From Lactococcus lactis (GTDB lineage Bacteria > Bacillota > Bacilli > Lactobacillales > Streptococcaceae), in NCBI RefSeq assembly GCF_029023865.1, contig NZ_CP118969.1, positions 1,302,001 to 1,366,000 on the forward strand: a stretch of 64,000 nt of DNA. The letters run 5' to 3'. Positions 28,040 to 36,923 of the stretch are shown here, in pieces; position 1 is the stretch's first letter; each line of letters opens with the position of its first letter. The notes beneath the pieces were generated by a model. The model was not told the DNA's origin and did no database searches. It worked only from the letters and a program-made list of their open reading frames with translations. Both the position numbers and the translations under genes were made by a program.

Positions 28040-29629
28040 CTAGACCAAATCTATAGGGAGGCTATCATATCTATCAATAGTTCCATTTTGAAAAATCAAG
28101 CTTTGATTAAAAATTTTTTTCAAAAAATAACGATCATGAGAAACAGCGATTAGTGTCCCCTGGTATTTTGAAAGAACCTGTTCAATTTCTTCTCTGGCTA
28201 AAATATCTAAATGATTTGTTGGTTCATCTAAAATTAAAAGATTAATTTTCTTCTGAAATATCGTCATCAAGTAAAGACGAACCTTTTCCCCACCAGATAA
28301 ATCTTTAATTCGCTTAGTTACATCACTTGCATAAAAAGCAAATTTTGCTAATTCTCTACGTGCTTCTTGTTCATTCCCAATCAGTGTTTTTGCAACATCA
28401 ATCAATCTAAGATTTACGTCTGAAAAGGTTATAATCTGTGGCACATAACCAATTTTAGCACTACTTGCAATCTTAAAAGTACCGCTATCTGCTTTAATCT
28501 GTCCCATTAGAATTTTCAATAGACAAGTTTTCCCAGAACCATTATCACCTAATATAGCTATCCTATCATTTCTTAAAACTGTAAAATTTGCATTCTCGAA
28601 AAGGATCCGATTCCCTATAGTCTTTACTAGCCCTTCTACGACGATTTGCTCTTTTCCAGCTTTTTCTGTACTCTTTACTTCAACTCTTAACCTGTTTTCA
28701 TTGCGAGGAGGTTCCTTAATAAGAATCATTCTCTCTAACCGATGTTCAATTTCCTTTGCTTTTTTATAAAAATCTTGATTATCTCCCTCGTTTGCCCATT
28801 GCCGAAATTGCCTAATAAGTTTTTTTAGACGCAGAATTTCTCTTTGCTGAAGTTCATAGCTTTTTTTTAGTCTTTCAATCTCTTCCTTTTTTTGCTTAAC
28901 ATATTCCGAATAATTTCCCTTATAGCTGTTAGCTTTCCCATCTTCAAGCTGAACAACTTTCTTGACAGTATTATTTAAAAATTCTCGGTCATGAGAAATC
29001 ACTATGAAAGCTTTATGAGTTGTTTTAAGGTAGTTTTCAAGCCAAATAATTCCTGTCATATCTAAATGATTCGTTGGTTCATCTAAAAGTAACAGTTCTG
29101 CATCAGACAAAAGAATTCTTGCTAACTCTACCCGTACCCTTTCGCCACCACTGATAAAAGACATCGGAAGGTACATTTGCTCTTCTAATCCAAAACTTTT
29201 AAGTATATTCACAATTCTATCTTCAATAGAGAACCCCCCAAGCGATTCAAACTTCTCTTGGACATTTCCATAATGATTTAACATTTCGTCAGAAGGAGAG
29301 GATTCATTAGAAAGCTGTTCTTCTAATTCTTGCAACTGTTTTTTTAAATAACCAATTTCCTCAAAACTTTCAAGAATATACTGAAAAGGTGATTGCTCTC
29401 CTATCGATAGTTCTTGCTGAACATACCCGATTTTTAATTTTTTCTTTTTATTGATACTCCCCAATTCTGGTGATATCTGACCAATCATAATTTTAAAAAG
29501 GCTAGTCTTTCCAGTGCCATTGTTTCCAATAAGGCCCATTTTATCACCTTCATTTACAGCAAAATCAAGCCCATCAAAAATGGGTAGCCCATCATAATTT
29601 TTTGTAATCTTAGTCAACTGAATTAACAT
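28040..29629 (-). CDS. ABC-F ribosome-protection protein
   Basis: A 529-residue protein with two ABC domains and no membrane segments. First domain: Walker A GNNGTGKTS and signature SGGERVRVELARI. Second: GDNGSGKTC and LSGGEKVRLYLM. DEPTNHLD occurs twice. The charged inter-domain linker (about residues 225-310, with KKSYELQQREILRLKK) is the part that reaches the peptidyl transferase centre in antibiotic-resistance ABC-Fs such as Lsa, Vga and OptrA. The ATG at 29629 follows GGAAG; an upstream extension is unlikely. Cytosine nucleosides such as blasticidin S and gougerotin hit this ribosomal site, so self-resistance is the likely role. Confidence 0.85.
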   Translation of the reverse strand: MLIQLTKITKNYDGLPIFDGLDFAVNEGDKMGLIGNNGTGKTSLFKIMIGQISPELGSINKKKKLKIGYVQQELSIGEQSPFQYILESFEEIGYLKKQLQELEEQLSNESSPSDEMLNHYGNVQEKFESLGGFSIEDRIVNILKSFGLEEQMYLPMSFISGGERVRVELARILLSDAELLLLDEPTNHLDMTGIIWLENYLKTTHKAFIVISHDREFLNNTVKKVVQLEDGKANSYKGNYSEYVKQKKEEIERLKKSYELQQREILRLKKLIRQFRQWANEGDNQDFYKKAKEIEHRLERMILIKEPPRNENRLRVEVKSTEKAGKEQIVVEGLVKTIGNRILFENANFTVLRNDRIAILGDNGSGKTCLLKILMGQIKADSGTFKIASSAKIGYVPQIITFSDVNLRLIDVAKTLIGNEQEARRELAKFAFYASDVTKRIKDLSGGEKVRLYLMTIFQKKINLLILDEPTNHLDILAREEIEQVLSKYQGTLIAVSHDRYFLKKIFNQSLIFQNGTIDRYDSLPIDLV

Positions 29630-29651
29630 ATTTCTTCCAATCAATATTATT

Positions 29652-29724
29652 AAAAATGGAGTATCCGCAGCAGTATTCAATAGGTAAACATATTAAATCG
29701 TCTTTTTACTTACTGTGGATACTC
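29652..29724 (-). promoter_or_regulatory. Candidate attenuator leader of the ABC-F gene
   Basis: On the minus strand GAGTATCC-A-CAG (29724-29713) can pair with CTG...GGATACTC (29672-29659), followed by ATTTTTA just upstream of the ABC-F ribosome site. A five-codon frame, ATG TTT ACC TAT TGA (29691-29677), lies in the loop. Leader peptides and terminator hairpins of this sort regulate several ABC-F resistance genes. The tiny frame has only a weak ribosome site. Confidence 0.4.
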
Positions 29725-29844
29725 TATATCCTTATCTTTATTCCTAATGTACGTATTTCTAAGATAGTATAGAATGAATTAGCTTGTAATAATAATTTAT
29801 GTATTTTATAGATTAAATGCTTTTTGAACACCAAAGCAGCAAAT

Positions 29845-30522
29845 CTACATACTTTTATTCAACTTCCCTTTTACAACTTGAAGAGGTTTCTGACTAAAGG
29901 ATACAACTTTACATTTTAAATGAGTTCCTATATATCTAAAAATTGGACAATCTACTTCAAACTGGTCAGACTCAATTTTTTTCTCTCTAGTAACATCGAA
30001 AGAATTTAAAGGAAACATTAATCCAACACCATAATATTTTAATAGAGCTTCCTTAGAACACCAAATGTAATAAAATTTTTCAAGAGGTTTCTTTGATTTA
30101 TGAATTAATTGATATTCATTTCTAGTGAAAAAACGTCGAGCAAATTCTAAGAATTTTTCTCTTTCAATCATACTCTCACAATCAATACCGATACTACTAC
30201 TTGTTGTGATTGCCAAACAAATTATTTTTTGACTATGACTAATAGAAAAGTTCAATCTCTGACCACAAATATATGGTTTCCCCCACTGATTATAGCTAAA
30301 CATTGTATGATTTAAGTTAAGACCTATCTCACTCATCACGGCATCAAAATAATCTTTACTATTTCTGCTTGCATTTGCCCCAAGTCTATCCATAAAAATA
30401 TAATCGTACTTTTCTAACTTATATTTTCTTCTACCCAAAATTTTAAATGTGTTTACAAATTTATTTTCACATCCAAATAAATCAATTATTTTTTTCATAA
30501 ATTTTAAAGCTATACTAATCAC
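29845..30522 (-). CDS. Sfp-type 4'-phosphopantetheinyl transferase
   Basis: A 225-residue protein that transfers phosphopantetheine from CoA to a carrier-protein serine. Diagnostic motifs are SIGIDCESM (magnesium Asp114) and WCSKEALLKYYG (residues 154-165), plus the upstream NFSISHSQ. The start is a GTG at 30522 after GGAAGAAG; the next ATG, eight codons in, lacks a ribosome site. It lies in the cluster that also encodes the carrier protein at 34107-34544, which is its obvious substrate. Chromosomal AcpS is a different, shorter family. Confidence 0.9.
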   Translation of the reverse strand: MISIALKFMKKIIDLFGCENKFVNTFKILGRRKYKLEKYDYIFMDRLGANASRNSKDYFDAVMSEIGLNLNHTMFSYNQWGKPYICGQRLNFSISHSQKIICLAITTSSSIGIDCESMIEREKFLEFARRFFTRNEYQLIHKSKKPLEKFYYIWCSKEALLKYYGVGLMFPLNSFDVTREKKIESDQFEVDCPIFRYIGTHLKCKVVSFSQKPLQVVKGKLNKSM

Positions 30523-30537
30523 TAACTTCTTCCACCA

Positions 30538-31347
30538 TTATTTTTTTAATTTATCTTGCCAAAAATAAAATGCAGAAATATACGCTTGTACATCGTTAGA
30601 ATGATGTTTTAGACATCTTCCAATCCTGACAATTATCCCGAACAAAATTTCGTGAATTTTATACTCACACGAAAATACTTTTTTATAATTAAGTAAGTCA
30701 ATTATATCTAAAATGTATAAATCCTTTATCTCTTCTGGTGTGGAAAGATACGCAAATATTAAATCATAAATTGGTACACCATAGATTGGCATGGGATCAA
30801 TTATCCCGTTGATTTTATCCTCGTAAAAAATAACGTTATAAATTCCTAAGTCACCGTGAAGCAAATAAGGTTTTTCAGATTTAATATTGCTTAAAGCAAT
30901 TTTTTCTATGATATTATCAATATCAATTTCAAAATTTATATCTGGGTTACCATTGATAAACATTTTTGCCTCTTTTCCTCTTTCGTGTAGAAAGCTTTCC
31001 CAACTTCCTACAGGAAAATTGGCTCTGCCCCAAATCTTTTTTTCAACGACTTGATATTTATTTACAATATTATTCACTAAAAACTTCAAAAGATATTCTT
31101 TATTGAGATTATTTTTTGTTCTCCCCTCAATGTATTTATATATGATAAAGGAATCATCAGAAGAAATTGCCAGTAGTTTAGGATACCACTCTACCTTTTC
31201 ATAGTAATTCAAAAACATAGATTCATCCCGTAACACCTGAGAATTGTTCAATTTTATAACTATGCCACCATAAAGTGGTAAAGAAATATGGAAACAACTG
31301 CTTAATGTACCTCCCGATAATTTTTTTACTTTTAAGTTATTTTTCAA
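30538..31347 (-). CDS. Aminoglycoside-phosphotransferase-fold (APH/choline kinase-like) protein
   Basis: A 269-residue kinase-like protein. LLHGDLGIYNVIF holds the catalytic Asp and the metal-binding Asn, and GIIDPMP the second Asp; a lysine in IVIKLNN would contact ATP. The start is taken as TTG at 31347 because AGAGAGG lies about seven bases upstream; an in-frame ATG 13 codons earlier has no clear ribosome site. The family phosphorylates small hydroxylated or amino compounds. Here it could phosphorylate the product as self-protection, or act in assembly. The substrate cannot be told from sequence. Confidence 0.75.
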   Translation of the reverse strand: MKNNLKVKKLSGGTLSSCFHISLPLYGGIVIKLNNSQVLRDESMFLNYYEKVEWYPKLLAISSDDSFIIYKYIEGRTKNNLNKEYLLKFLVNNIVNKYQVVEKKIWGRANFPVGSWESFLHERGKEAKMFINGNPDINFEIDIDNIIEKIALSNIKSEKPYLLHGDLGIYNVIFYEDKINGIIDPMPIYGVPIYDLIFAYLSTPEEIKDLYILDIIDLLNYKKVFSCEYKIHEILFGIIVRIGRCLKHHSNDVQAYISAFYFWQDKLKK

Positions 31348-31412
31348 AATGCTTCCTCTCTCTTCATCATAGCCGCGCGACCGCATGATCTACTTGTACA
31401 GAACTCCGTCTT

Positions 31413-32576
31413 TTAATGGTATTCAAACGATAAACAGCAATTATCAATTCTGTCAAACGTTTCCTTTAAGACTTCCATATCTTTAGTAGCAGATATTCTG
31501 ATATATTTTTCGCCAAAAGATTTACTAAATAGATTCCCTGGGGCAACTAAAATTTTATATTCTTTCAGTAACCTCTTAGAAAATTCAATTGAACTCATTC
31601 CAGTATTTTCTATATTGATAAAGGCAAACATTCCTCCTTGGCATCTTTTCATCGAAAGATATTTGTTTTTTGATACTCTAAAGAAAATATAGTTCAGCCT
31701 ATTTTCCAAACATTTTTTATATTTGTCCGCTATTTCTAGATTTTCAAGTGCATAAATTCCAGCTTTTTGCGAAATTGTTGGGGCAGTATATGTTAAAAAA
31801 TCACTAATTTTTCTAGCAGCATCATTTATAAATACCGGCCCAATCATGTACCCAATTCTCCAACCAGTCATGGCAAATGCTTTTGAAAAGCTCCCAAAAA
31901 TGACTGTATTGTTTGGAGCATATTTGGCAATTGAAGTATATTTGGGCAAAAAACAGAGAAGATTATATACTTCATCGGAAAAAATATATATTCCATGATT
32001 CTCTGCCAATCTTGCCAATCCTTTCATTATCTCCACACTATATACCTCTCCAGACGGATTATTCGGTGAATTTAGAATTATCACTTTAGTTTTATCAGTA
32101 ATTGTTCGCTCCATTTCTTCCAAAAAATTTTTTGAGTTTTTTTGGTAAAACCCATTAAAAAAAACAGGAATTCCATCACAGGCTAAAACCTGTTGCACAT
32201 ACGGAGAATAATAGGGCTCAATTATTATAACTTCATCTCCAAAATCAAGAACAGCTCTCATTGCCAAATACATTCCGTGCATAGCCCCCACCGTAGCTCG
32301 TATCTGCTCAGTAGCAAAATCCAACTGATATACTTTCCTATAATACTGCTTAACGGATGAAATGAAATCATCATCTCCGTCAGGTTTTGTGTACCCAGTA
32401 TTCCCCTTTAAAGCATCGGAAAATGCAAATTTAACTATTTCATGATTTGTACCTAAATCTGGTTCACCAATAGCGAGATCTATTAGTCCATTTGAGTCGT
32501 CTGATTTGCTTGAAAGCTCTGATAACATTCCATCTGCTGTTCCCTCCCACCTCTTAGCTAATCTCATCTTCTTCAC
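31413..32576 (-). CDS. Class I/II PLP aminotransferase (aspartate aminotransferase fold)
   Basis: A 387-residue fold-type I aminotransferase. Motifs: NSPNNPSGEVYS, IFSDEVYNLL (Asp201, Tyr204), and the PLP lysine Lys232 in GSFSKAFAMTGWRIGY with the following arginine; the C-terminal YIRISATKD binds a substrate carboxylate. It overlaps the previous gene by 23 bases. In the cluster it may make the amino acid used by the carrier-protein ligase or aminate an intermediate. Its exact substrate is not predictable. Confidence 0.85.
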   Translation of the reverse strand: MKKMRLAKRWEGTADGMLSELSSKSDDSNGLIDLAIGEPDLGTNHEIVKFAFSDALKGNTGYTKPDGDDDFISSVKQYYRKVYQLDFATEQIRATVGAMHGMYLAMRAVLDFGDEVIIIEPYYSPYVQQVLACDGIPVFFNGFYQKNSKNFLEEMERTITDKTKVIILNSPNNPSGEVYSVEIMKGLARLAENHGIYIFSDEVYNLLCFLPKYTSIAKYAPNNTVIFGSFSKAFAMTGWRIGYMIGPVFINDAARKISDFLTYTAPTISQKAGIYALENLEIADKYKKCLENRLNYIFFRVSKNKYLSMKRCQGGMFAFINIENTGMSSIEFSKRLLKEYKILVAPGNLFSKSFGEKYIRISATKDMEVLKETFDRIDNCCLSFEYH

Positions 32577-33477
32577 TCATCTTATCCTTTCTTTCAACAA
32601 GCTGATTTTTTATAAAATTCTGAACGTACGTAATCAAATCATTTAAATCTATCATCAATTTTTCTTTCAAGATTTTATTAAAATACTCTAACCTCAATAT
32701 TGTTTCTGTAGTCAAATCAAGAATTGGGACATTACTAGGACTATCAACCAATAAACAGTGTTCATAACCAAATAACGAGGGGAACGGGGAAGTTACAAGA
32801 TACTGCCCTCTCTCCTCCATTCCTATTATTACTGATTTAGACAAATGAAGTCCATCTATGATTAAGTAGCTATTATCAATTTCAGAATTATCAAGATATC
32901 TATATCGTAATGCATAGCTTTCATATCCTTTCAATAAATCTTCTTCATTTATTTCTCCCAAGGGGTAAGCACTCTTTAATGGATCTAGTGTAAATGGATT
33001 AAAGAGTCCGTACAGTTTTTCAATAGGTAAGAATCCATATCTTATCTTTTTTGATAACGATGTCTCAACTTTTATATTTAAGAGATTAGACAGCTCAGAA
33101 ATCAAGCTAGCTAGTTGAATACCAATATTCTTAAACTCTACATTTAAAAATGGATAATTATGACATTCTTCTGCAATTGGAAGTAGAATTTTTCCTGTTA
33201 CACCAAATTTTGAAGAAAAAATGAACACATTTAATGTCTCGAGAAGAAAAGACAAAGGAAGTTTTTCAATCTTTCCCTGTGATTTATATATACAGACGCC
33301 TCCAACAACACATCTTATTTTATTTTGATTTTGATTTAAATTATATCCTCCCACTATCAGCTCTGATAGGTCATCTAAACTACTACTCCACTCTTTATCA
33401 AGAGAAGTTATTCCCATCTTTTCCCATAAATACGGATTCCCCTCTCCCAATTTTAGTGCTTTATTTCTTCCGTCCAT
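32554..33477 (-). CDS. Unrecognised protein linked to the amino acid:carrier ligase
   Basis: A 307-residue soluble protein. I do not recognise the family. An N-terminal GEGNPYLWEKMGI is followed by a central stretch (FLNVEFKNIGIQLASLISEL) faintly like the cofactor-proximal helix of nitroreductase or SagB-type proteins, and an acidic helical end. The start at 33477 is chosen because GGAG lies about ten bases before it; the longer frame overlaps the ligase gene heavily. It overlaps the ligase stop by 17 bases and the aminotransferase start by 23, so it is made with them and probably acts on the carrier-bound amino acid or the nucleoside. Confidence 0.6.
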   Translation of the reverse strand: MDGRNKALKLGEGNPYLWEKMGITSLDKEWSSSLDDLSELIVGGYNLNQNQNKIRCVVGGVCIYKSQGKIEKLPLSFLLETLNVFIFSSKFGVTGKILLPIAEECHNYPFLNVEFKNIGIQLASLISELSNLLNIKVETSLSKKIRYGFLPIEKLYGLFNPFTLDPLKSAYPLGEINEEDLLKGYESYALRYRYLDNSEIDNSYLIIDGLHLSKSVIIGMEERGQYLVTSPFPSLFGYEHCLLVDSPSNVPILDLTTETILRLEYFNKILKEKLMIDLNDLITYVQNFIKNQLVERKDKMSEEDEIS

Positions 33478-34123
33478 GTCTTTCTTTCTCCAGAATTTCT
33501 CCTGCCAAAAATAATCTTTCGATACCAATTCCAAAACAACATGAAAAAATATCTTTTCTTTTTGTGAAAAAGTCACCATGTACATTTCCAGAAGCAATGG
33601 AAAACTTCTTTCCCTCTTTGTTAAATATTAATTCTTCTTTCTTTTGGTCTGAATCAATAAAACTGTCGTCAGCAATTCTCCATTCGCATTTTATTTTTAA
33701 ATAGTCCTCAATAAATCCTTTTACAGCCTCCTTTACAAAATCATACTCTTTACTAAGAAATTTATCGTCTCCAGTAAGTATAATCTCAAAAACATTGAAA
33801 CACTCAAGTCGTGTTTCTGAATAAGGAGTTCTTAGAGGTTCAAGGCGGTGCACCCTGTTAATTCCGAAAAATCTCCCATCGCTAAAGCTTTGCTCCTGAT
33901 CAAAAAATGATAGACATGCAGCATGAACCAAATAACCGTTTCTATGAGAAGATTCGATATTCTGCGGATGGAAGTACTGTTTACTAGATAAAGAAGGAAG
34001 CCACAGATATTCGAAGTCAAGAGTTGAAAACCTATTTTTTAAATCAGTCTGAATTTTATCTATTTTCTCTGCACTCTTCCCCCGAAGATACAAGGCTCCT
34101 ATGTCATTATTTATATGGTTCAA
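33461..34123 (-). CDS. Amino acid:[carrier protein] ligase-like, stand-alone class II aaRS catalytic core
   Basis: A 220-residue homologue of the catalytic core of seryl-tRNA synthetase-like proteins. Motif 2 is seen as RVHRLEP followed by ETRLECFNVFEI (about residues 91-114) and motif 3 as SCCFGIGIERL (194-204, Arg203). Cys70 and Cys195/196 with Glu113 could hold the zinc typical of amino acid:carrier ligases. There is no tRNA-binding arm or anticodon domain, and the carrier gene directly precedes and overlaps it by 17 bases. It should adenylate an amino acid and load it on phosphopantetheine. It is shorter than the characterised Bradyrhizobium enzymes. Confidence 0.8.
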   Translation of the reverse strand: MNHINNDIGALYLRGKSAEKIDKIQTDLKNRFSTLDFEYLWLPSLSSKQYFHPQNIESSHRNGYLVHAACLSFFDQEQSFSDGRFFGINRVHRLEPLRTPYSETRLECFNVFEIILTGDDKFLSKEYDFVKEAVKGFIEDYLKIKCEWRIADDSFIDSDQKKEELIFNKEGKKFSIASGNVHGDFFTKRKDIFSCCFGIGIERLFLAGEILEKERHGRKK

Positions 34124-34544
34124 TTTTTTCTACTACCTCCTTTATTTTTCTTAAAGAATCTTTACTATTCTTGCCCTGCTGGATACCAACTAGTACTTTT
34201 CCGTCCACTATTTTAAATAGAACCAATCTATCAAATTGAAATTCAAGCCATCTTCTAAAGATTGGTAGTTCTATATTTACTACTACCGCATACCAATCCG
34301 TCCAAGCAATGTTATTAAAATTTTTTGAAAGCCCAATTGACAAGTTTTCTAATGACTCGTATGATTTTTTATTTAATTCTTTTAAATTAAACTGTACATT
34401 GAATCGCGTTTCAAGGTAAGAAAATAGTTCCAGAAGCTCCAAAGATTCAATATCCTGTTCGTTAATCCTTGTTCTTGTATCTACATACTTTTTTCTCTTC
34501 GAAAACCACTTTAGCATTTCTTCAAGGATTTCTTTATTAGTCAC
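34107..34544 (-). CDS. Acyl/peptidyl carrier protein with C-terminal extension
   Basis: A 145-residue protein. Residues 1-80 look like an acyl carrier domain: INEQDIESLELLELFSYLE carries Ser34 in the position of the phosphopantetheine serine, and RFNVQFN matches the usual E-x-x-F-x-I-x-F helix III region. The extra 60 residues (with WLEFQFDRLVLFKIVDGK) are of unknown role and absent from normal ACPs. It is followed by the ligase gene with a 17-base overlap, and the PPTase gene is in the same operon. Confidence 0.82.
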   Translation of the reverse strand: MTNKEILEEMLKWFSKRKKYVDTRTRINEQDIESLELLELFSYLETRFNVQFNLKELNKKSYESLENLSIGLSKNFNNIAWTDWYAVVVNIELPIFRRWLEFQFDRLVLFKIVDGKVLVGIQQGKNSKDSLRKIKEVVEKIEPYK

Positions 34545-34546
34545 TG

Positions 34547-35749
34547 TTATTTACCTGCCAAAATTTCTTTGATAATACGAGCACATTTTTTTGAATCTTC
34601 ACTTGACATTTGCGTTCCAACAACAAAAACTCTATCCCAAATAGACTTCTCATACTCTAGAAGATTTTCCTCTTCATCAGACCACCATCCTTTGGAATTC
34701 ATCCAGGGCTTTAGCCAAGGAGTTTCAATTAATGAAGGATAAATCCAAGCAGGTACTCCTTCTCTATTTAGAACTTCAACTAGTAAATCTCTTCCTTTTT
34801 TGTTCCAATTAGTTGGAAGAACAATCACATTATCAAACCAAACTATTTTAGAATCTAAAGCGACATCCTTTTTTGCAAGGGTTACACCACTATCTTTTAG
34901 AATATCTGTAAAAACTCTCGCCGATTCCATTCGTAAATCTGACTTCTCTTCTAACTTTCGCAGTGAAAATCTTCCTAAAACTGCTTCCATCTCGCCACCT
35001 CTAAAATTAAACCCAGGTGTAATTGCCTGAATACTGTCACTTTTCCCGTGGTGACCGATTATTCTCATCCTTTCGCCAAGCTCTTCATCATCGTAAAGAT
35101 TCATTCCCCCTTGCCCTGCACCAAATAATTTCCTATTTGAGCCAGCAAATGTCGAGATATCACCACGTTTTCCCGCAAAATCATTCCCTATTTTGCTTCC
35201 TAATGCCTGACTAGTATCCTCAATAAGATATTTAGATGAAACCTTATTTACAATGTTATCAATATCCACCACATTACCAAAAAAGTGTGTAACTAACGAT
35301 AATGGGGCCTCGTAATTTACTTTAAATTCTTTTGGAAATTTTCCAAGTAAAGTGATTGGATCTGTGGGAACAAATCTAGGTCTTAATCCTGCATGATAAA
35401 TAGCATTTAGGGAAGAAATAAATCCTGACGAGGTAATCGTCACATTAGTACCTTCAGGTAGCTCAAAAGCCCTAACTGCTGTAACTAATGCAGAACTTCC
35501 CGAGCTGTGAAAGAATCCATTTTTCTTTCCAATCAAATTAGCAAATTCTTTTTCAAGCTTCTTTGCTTCAGGTCCCCCACGCCAATAACATAATTTTCCA
35601 CTTTTTACCACTTTTGCAACAGATTCAGCTGCTTCAACGCAAACACCTGTATCTTCATCAGGAAGTGGCAGAGCCTCCTCTCTTAAGTTATATCTAAGAT
35701 TTTCTAATCTCAAAATTTCTTCAATTGTTCTCAAGTTGTTGTTTTTCAT
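34547..35749 (-). CDS. DegT/DnrJ/EryC1-family sugar aminotransferase
   Basis: A 400-residue PLP enzyme of the sugar aminotransferase family. SSGSSALVTAVRA binds the PLP phosphate, LIEDTSQALGSK holds the ring-contacting Asp (about 178), and the PLP lysine is about 207 in GSNRKLFGAGQGGM. The ATG at 35749 follows GGGAG; the longer TTG start is less likely. It overlaps the exporter gene by 29 bases. The family aminates 3- or 4-keto sugars, so installing the C4' amino group of a cytosylglucuronate-derived sugar is the natural prediction here. Confidence 0.87.
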   Translation of the reverse strand: MKNNNLRTIEEILRLENLRYNLREEALPLPDEDTGVCVEAAESVAKVVKSGKLCYWRGGPEAKKLEKEFANLIGKKNGFFHSSGSSALVTAVRAFELPEGTNVTITSSGFISSLNAIYHAGLRPRFVPTDPITLLGKFPKEFKVNYEAPLSLVTHFFGNVVDIDNIVNKVSSKYLIEDTSQALGSKIGNDFAGKRGDISTFAGSNRKLFGAGQGGMNLYDDEELGERMRIIGHHGKSDSIQAITPGFNFRGGEMEAVLGRFSLRKLEEKSDLRMESARVFTDILKDSGVTLAKKDVALDSKIVWFDNVIVLPTNWNKKGRDLLVEVLNREGVPAWIYPSLIETPWLKPWMNSKGWWSDEEENLLEYEKSIWDRVFVVGTQMSSEDSKKCARIIKEILAGK

Positions 35750-36923
35750 CCTTTTCTCCCATCTCAAATTTTCTTGATATAATAAAATATGTGAGTACAG
35801 AAACTCCGTTAATAAAGGCCAAGACTAACACGGTAACCCATAAACCAAACGTACCTAAGACAAATCCTATTATTAGGTAACATATCCCCAGAGAAATACT
35901 GGAAATAGCATTTCCAATTGATAACATACTTGCTCGTACTTCCGATGGCAATAATCCGTGAATGTAGTTTACGTTTAATATGCTGCACATATAGGGTAAA
36001 CTCGTTAGTGCAAAATATGTTACAAAATACAATCCGTTAATATGAAAAATATTAATAATGAAGCTTGCACTAGAAAGTCCCATTAGTATCCAAATTAGCT
36101 TTTTCGTGCTAATAAACTTGTTTATCTTTGGAGTAATGTAAATGGCCCCACCAGATGAAAAACGCCCTGCCATTATCAAAATTGCAATAATAGTTGTTTG
36201 GATTCCTATAATATGAAAAAACTGCTGAGAAAACATTATGAAAGATAATGCCGTACCTTCAAAAAAAGATAATATCAAAAATATTTTAAAAACGATTTTT
36301 CCATTATCATCTCTAGCGAATAGTGCCAATGTTTCCTTTAAATTTACCTTCTTTTCTTCTCCATTTTCCTCTGTAGTCTCCTCTTGAATTCCCAAGATGA
36401 AAATCATAGCAACTACTATCATTACGGATGTAAGACCATAAACCAGATTCCATGAATATTTTTGAAGAACTCCTCCAATAACTGCAGCTATGGAAAGAGA
36501 AACATAAGAAAGAGACATTGCTTTACTTAATGTTGGTAAGAATTCCTTTTCTTGATTTCTACTTTTTAAATTGTCATACAATAAGGACTCATCTGCACCT
36601 GAAATGAAGGCCATTCCCGCTCCCTCTAAAATGAACAGACCAACAAAAACTGGAAAAGATGAAAAGATTAAATAACCAATGGAAGAAATCGCTAATGCCA
36701 ATAAACCTATACATACACAAAATTTTCGACCAAATTTATCTCCAAAGAATCCAGCTGGAATCTCTATAAAAAATTCACCCAACAGCAAAGCTACCTCAAG
36801 GATGGAAAGTTCTGCTACACTGACTCCTCGCTGAGTACCCAAAAAAATCATGAATATACTTTTTTGAAAAACTAAATTTGAGAAAAAGTAATATCCTAAG
36901 TATCGTCTTATAGTATTTTTCAT
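35721..36923 (-). CDS. Major facilitator superfamily exporter
   Basis: A 400-residue membrane protein with about 12 hydrophobic segments. GFFGDKFGRKFCV after the second segment is the MFS motif A (GxxxDRxGR). A hydrophilic loop with EETTEENGEEKK separates the two halves near residue 185. It overlaps the preceding gene by an ATGA. Its place in the operon suggests export of the cluster's product and a share in self-resistance. Confidence 0.85.
   Translation of the reverse strand: MKNTIRRYLGYYFFSNLVFQKSIFMIFLGTQRGVSVAELSILEVALLLGEFFIEIPAGFFGDKFGRKFCVCIGLLALAISSIGYLIFSSFPVFVGLFILEGAGMAFISGADESLLYDNLKSRNQEKEFLPTLSKAMSLSYVSLSIAAVIGGVLQKYSWNLVYGLTSVMIVVAMIFILGIQEETTEENGEEKKVNLKETLALFARDDNGKIVFKIFLILSFFEGTALSFIMFSQQFFHIIGIQTTIIAILIMAGRFSSGGAIYITPKINKFISTKKLIWILMGLSSASFIINIFHINGLYFVTYFALTSLPYMCSILNVNYIHGLLPSEVRASMLSIGNAISSISLGICYLIIGFVLGTFGLWVTVLVLAFINGVSVLTYFIISRKFEMGEKDEKQQLENN

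Noticed and set aside
33461-34123. Truncated seryl-tRNA synthetase pseudogene
   Set aside because: Motifs 2 and 3 are intact, it is coupled to a carrier-protein gene by overlap, and the missing parts are those only needed for tRNA.
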